Shown: in pieces, positions 61,889 to 64,000 of the stretch | Position numbering within the stretch: position 1 is the stretch's first letter | Layout: every line of letters starts with the position of its first letter | NCBI RefSeq assembly: GCF_012935715.1 | Contig: NZ_CP052860.1 | Coordinates: 496,001 to 560,000 of the forward strand | DNA length: 64,000 nt | Direction of reading: 5' to 3' | Origin: Pseudomonas sp. ADAK13 | Lineage (GTDB): Bacteria > Pseudomonadota > Gammaproteobacteria > Pseudomonadales > Pseudomonadaceae | Program-made: the position numbers and the translations under genes | The notes under the pieces: model-generated | Told to the model about the DNA's origin: nothing | The model's input: the letters and a program-made list of their open reading frames with translations, nothing else | Database searches by the model: none

Positions 61889-62326
61889 ATGCCCGAGTTG
61901 CACATCGATCGACTGGCAGAGCCTTTGTGGCCGCTGCTGAACAAGTTTTACCGCAGCCACCACTCACCGATGAAAGCCTTCAAGGGCGGCCAGTTGTGGG
62001 TGGCCAAGGGCAGCGAGATTGTCGCGGGCCTGTGCCTGACGCCGGTGGTGGGCGGGCAATGGCTGACCGGGCTGTTTGTGGACCCGGCGTTGCGTGGCCA
62101 GGGGCTGGCGGCGCGGCTGATTCGGGCATCGGTCAGCCGCGTCGACGGCACGGTGTGGCTGCTGTGCCATCCGGAGCTGGAAGGCTTTTACCAGCGCCTC
62201 GGTTTTACCCAGGACACGTTGCTGCCGCAGTCCCTGTCCGAACGCCTGGTGCGCTACAAACGCAACAAGCCCATGATCGCCATGGGCTTAGAACCGTTGG
62301 TGAGGTCGACCTTCAATAAAGTGTGA
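61889..62326 (+). CDS. GNAT family N-acetyltransferase
   Basis: Encodes 145 residues from ATG 61889 (GTG 61874 is an alternative). GLFVDPALRGQGLAARLIRA is the acetyl-CoA loop, and HPELEGFYQRLGFTQDT the usual C-terminal Tyr-containing block. The acceptor is unknown. It is divergent from the Lys-rich gene. Confidence 0.88.
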   Translation: MPELHIDRLAEPLWPLLNKFYRSHHSPMKAFKGGQLWVAKGSEIVAGLCLTPVVGGQWLTGLFVDPALRGQGLAARLIRASVSRVDGTVWLLCHPELEGFYQRLGFTQDTLLPQSLSERLVRYKRNKPMIAMGLEPLVRSTFNKV

Positions 62327-62387
62327 TCAGCGGTCTTGGGCCCCATGCTAGCCTCGGCTGCACTAGCGGCCCATTACCAGGATGATC

Positions 62388-63206
62388 ATGAAAGCGACCC
62401 TTGCAGCTTTATCCCTTGCAGCCCTCCTCGCCCCGGCCTTGAGCCAGGCAGCCGAAGCCCCGGTTTCCGCCGAGCAATATGCAACCGTGCTTGCCGGCAG
62501 TTGGCGGGTACCGGCCAACAGCGCACGGGATGTGTATCGTCACCCGCAACAGACCCTCGAATTCTTTGGCCTGCGGGCCAACCAGACCCTGATCGAAATC
62601 ACCCCGGGTGGCGGCTGGTACAGCGAAGTGCTGGCGCCGCTGCTCAAGGACAACGGCCATTACATCGCTGCGGTGCAGGCGCCAAGCAGCAGTGCTTATG
62701 CGCGTACCTCAGAAGAAAACCTGAAAAAGAAATTCGCCGCAGACCCGGTGCATTACTCAAAGGCCGGCTTCGCCGAGTTCGACCCCAAGGCACCAGTGCT
62801 GGGCAACCCAGGCTCGGCGGACACGGTGCTGACCTTTCGCAACGTGCATAACTGGGTGATGGCGGATACCGCGCCGGCGATGTTCGACGCATTCTTCAAG
62901 GTGTTGAAACCGGGCGGCGTGCTGGGTGTGGTGGATCACCGGGCCAAGGACGGGGCGTCGCTGGAAGACATCAAGCACAGCGGTTACCTGACCACCGCCT
63001 ATGTGGTGAAACTGGCGACCGACGCGGGGTTCAAGCTTGAGGGGCAGAGCGAGGTGAATGCCAACCCGAAAGACACCAAGGACTATCCGGACGGGGTCTG
63101 GACGTTGCCGCCGGCGTTGACGTTGGGGGAGAAGGACAAGGCGAAGTATGTGGCGATTGGTGAGTCGGACCGGATGACGTTGCGGTTTGTCAAACCCGCA
63201 AAATAA
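62388..63206 (+). CDS. Exported class I methyltransferase-fold protein
   Basis: Encodes 272 residues. A clear signal peptide (LAALSLAALLAPALSQAAEA) is followed by a SAM-methyltransferase-like domain: LIEITPGGGWYSEVLAPLLK corresponds to motif I, VLTFRNVHNWV to motif IV and FFKVLKPGGVLGVVDHRA to motif V. SAM is not usually available in the periplasm, so either the protein uses another ligand or the export signal is a membrane anchor. ATG 62388 has AGG six bases before. A REP hairpin follows. Confidence 0.85.
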   Translation: MKATLAALSLAALLAPALSQAAEAPVSAEQYATVLAGSWRVPANSARDVYRHPQQTLEFFGLRANQTLIEITPGGGWYSEVLAPLLKDNGHYIAAVQAPSSSAYARTSEENLKKKFAADPVHYSKAGFAEFDPKAPVLGNPGSADTVLTFRNVHNWVMADTAPAMFDAFFKVLKPGGVLGVVDHRAKDGASLEDIKHSGYLTTAYVVKLATDAGFKLEGQSEVNANPKDTKDYPDGVWTLPPALTLGEKDKAKYVAIGESDRMTLRFVKPAK

Positions 63207-63224
63207 GCTGAATGAACATGGCCT

Positions 63225-63317
63225 AAATGTGGGAGCTGGCTTGCCTGCGATGCAGGCACCTCGGTGTCTCAGTTACATCGCGGTGATGCTATCGCAGGCA
63301 AGCCAGCTCCCACATTT
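63225..63317. repeat. REP-type inverted repeat
   Basis: AAATGTGGGAGCTGGCTTGC and its exact complement, with inner arms GCGATGCAGGCACCTCGGTG / CGCGGTGATGCTATCGC-like. It lies between the convergent methyltransferase-like and peptide deformylase genes. Confidence 0.9.
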
Positions 63318-63339
63318 TGATTTGTGTTTTACCTGAAGG

Positions 63340-63879
63340 TCACTCGTCTGCTGTGGGATCCATGTCCGGGAACATCACTTCGATAAACCCGAACTTGCTG
63401 AAGTCAGTAATCCGCGACGGGTACAGCCGGCCGATCAGGTGATCGCATTCGTGCTGTACCACCCGCGCGTGGAAGCCTTCGGCAATCCGCACAATCGGCT
63501 CGCCCTTGGGGTCAAACCCTTCGTAGCGAATCTGCTGATAACGGTCCACCGCTCCGCGCAAACCAGGCACCGACAGGCAACCTTCATAGCCCTCTTCCAG
63601 CACCGGGCTGAGGGGCGTGATCAACGGGTTGATCAGGATGGTCTGGGGCACGGCGGGCGCGTCCGGGTAGCGTTCGCTGCTCTCGAAACCGAAGATCACC
63701 AGTTGCAGGTCCACTCCAATCTGCGGCGCGGCCAGGCCGACGCCGCCGACGTGTTCCATGGTCTGGAACATGTCATCAATCAACTGCCACAACTCGGGGC
63801 TGTCGAACATCTCCGGCGGAACCGGCGGGGCAATACGCAGCAGGCGCTCATCGCCCATTTTCAGGATTTCACGGATCAT
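63340..63879 (-). CDS. def: Peptide deformylase
   Basis: Encodes 179 residues. All three motifs are intact: GVGLAAPQ (46-53), EGCLS (99-103, Cys metal ligand) and HECDH (143-147). It removes the formyl group from nascent polypeptides. It is probably an accessory copy rather than the fmt-linked one, as no fmt is adjacent, but this is an inference. A short reading frame ends three bases before its start. Confidence 0.93.
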   Translation of the reverse strand: MIREILKMGDERLLRIAPPVPPEMFDSPELWQLIDDMFQTMEHVGGVGLAAPQIGVDLQLVIFGFESSERYPDAPAVPQTILINPLITPLSPVLEEGYEGCLSVPGLRGAVDRYQQIRYEGFDPKGEPIVRIAEGFHARVVQHECDHLIGRLYPSRITDFSKFGFIEVMFPDMDPTADE

Positions 63880-63882
63880 CGA

Positions 63883-63999
63883 TCAGACTTCGTCGGTAGT
63901 GGGCTTGAGTGAGTGGTCCCGGCCAAGGCCTGAGACATGTTGTTTGTCGTCGTGCTCGCCAAAGTCCTTTTCACCAGGGTCCTTGCCTTCGGCCGACAT
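63883..63999 (-). CDS. Short reading frame at the window edge
   Basis: Encodes 38 residues (MSAEGKDPGEKDFGEHDDKQ onwards, ending PTTDEV) from ATG 63999, with its stop 4 bases before the def start codon. It could be a complete hydrophilic small protein or the C-terminus of a longer gene that begins beyond the window. No ribosome site can be checked. Confidence 0.45.
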   Translation of the reverse strand: MSAEGKDPGEKDFGEHDDKQHVSGLGRDHSLKPTTDEV

Positions 64000-64000
64000 G

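Overview
This 64 kb window looks like the chromosome of a fluorescent Pseudomonas (P. fluorescens group). The evidence is high GC with strong third-position GC bias, the recurrent REP-type hairpins built on GTGGGAGCTGGCTTGCCTGC and GTGGCGAGGGGGCTTGTCCC, and a gene set typical of soil pseudomonads: many LysR and AraC regulators, soluble BdlA-like PAS chemoreceptors, a FecI/FecR/TonB surface-signalling locus, PxpABC, a GntP/GntK/GntR gluconate module and a PACE efflux gene. No rRNA, tRNA, CRISPR array, insertion sequence or prophage was seen.

Layout. 0-9 kb: a partial TauE/SafE permease divergent from an AraC regulator, a small HTH gene behind a LexA-type box, a HigB/HigA toxin-antitoxin pair, a GlxA-type regulator divergent from a short-chain dehydrogenase, an amidase next to a shrunken amidase-like paralogue, and an MBL-fold hydrolase divergent from a TetR regulator across a clear palindrome. 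9-20 kb: a MASE2-like/GGDEF cyclase, a BdlA-like chemoreceptor, DUF1003, a LysR/glutamine-amidotransferase/monooxygenase group, GlpQ, a sterol-desaturase-family protein, PepSY, and an orphan GAF histidine kinase. 20-26 kb: ZntB, a Pit phosphate transporter, and the pxpA-pxpB-pxpC 5-oxoprolinase operon with a divergent LysR. 26-32 kb: LysR regulators paired with short-chain dehydrogenases, and a PACE efflux gene with a divergent LysR. 32-38 kb: an ECF42-type sigma operon (NTF2-like, YciI/DGPF, SRPBCC, sigma with C-terminal extension), GNAT, a HipB/HipA pair, a PPOX-fold protein and a GyrI-like protein. 38-47 kb: AlaC, the gnt module with three matching operators, a DUF6124-like gene with a structured leader, then a GST/NAD-dehydrogenase/MFS group. 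47-50 kb: a second BdlA-like receptor, LysR and GST.

The most interesting part is 50.5-61.8 kb, where all genes lie on the minus strand. In transcription order they are a 38-residue Lys-rich protein, a membrane fatty-acid desaturase, a PhnD-like binding protein without signal peptide, FecI, FecR, a TonB receptor with an N-terminal signalling domain, two periplasmic binding proteins (glycine-betaine type and sulfonate type) with no ATPase or permease nearby, an ornithine-cyclodeaminase-family protein, and a histidine-ammonia-lyase-family protein lacking the usual Ala-Ser-Gly cofactor tripeptide. An identical bipartite motif (7 bp, 7-nt gap, 17 bp) lies upstream of both the TonB receptor and the desaturase operon, so one FecI-type sigma factor may control both. 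This would be a surface-signalled uptake and catabolic unit for an unidentified ligand.

A second candidate is the 342-bp stretch before the DUF6124-like gene (43045-43386). It contains two long RNA helices that interleave and so can only form as alternatives or as a pseudoknot, which is a riboswitch-like or attenuator-like arrangement. The window ends with a GNAT, an exported methyltransferase-fold protein, a peptide deformylase and a short reading frame at the edge. All functional assignments come from reading the sequence; no database search was run.
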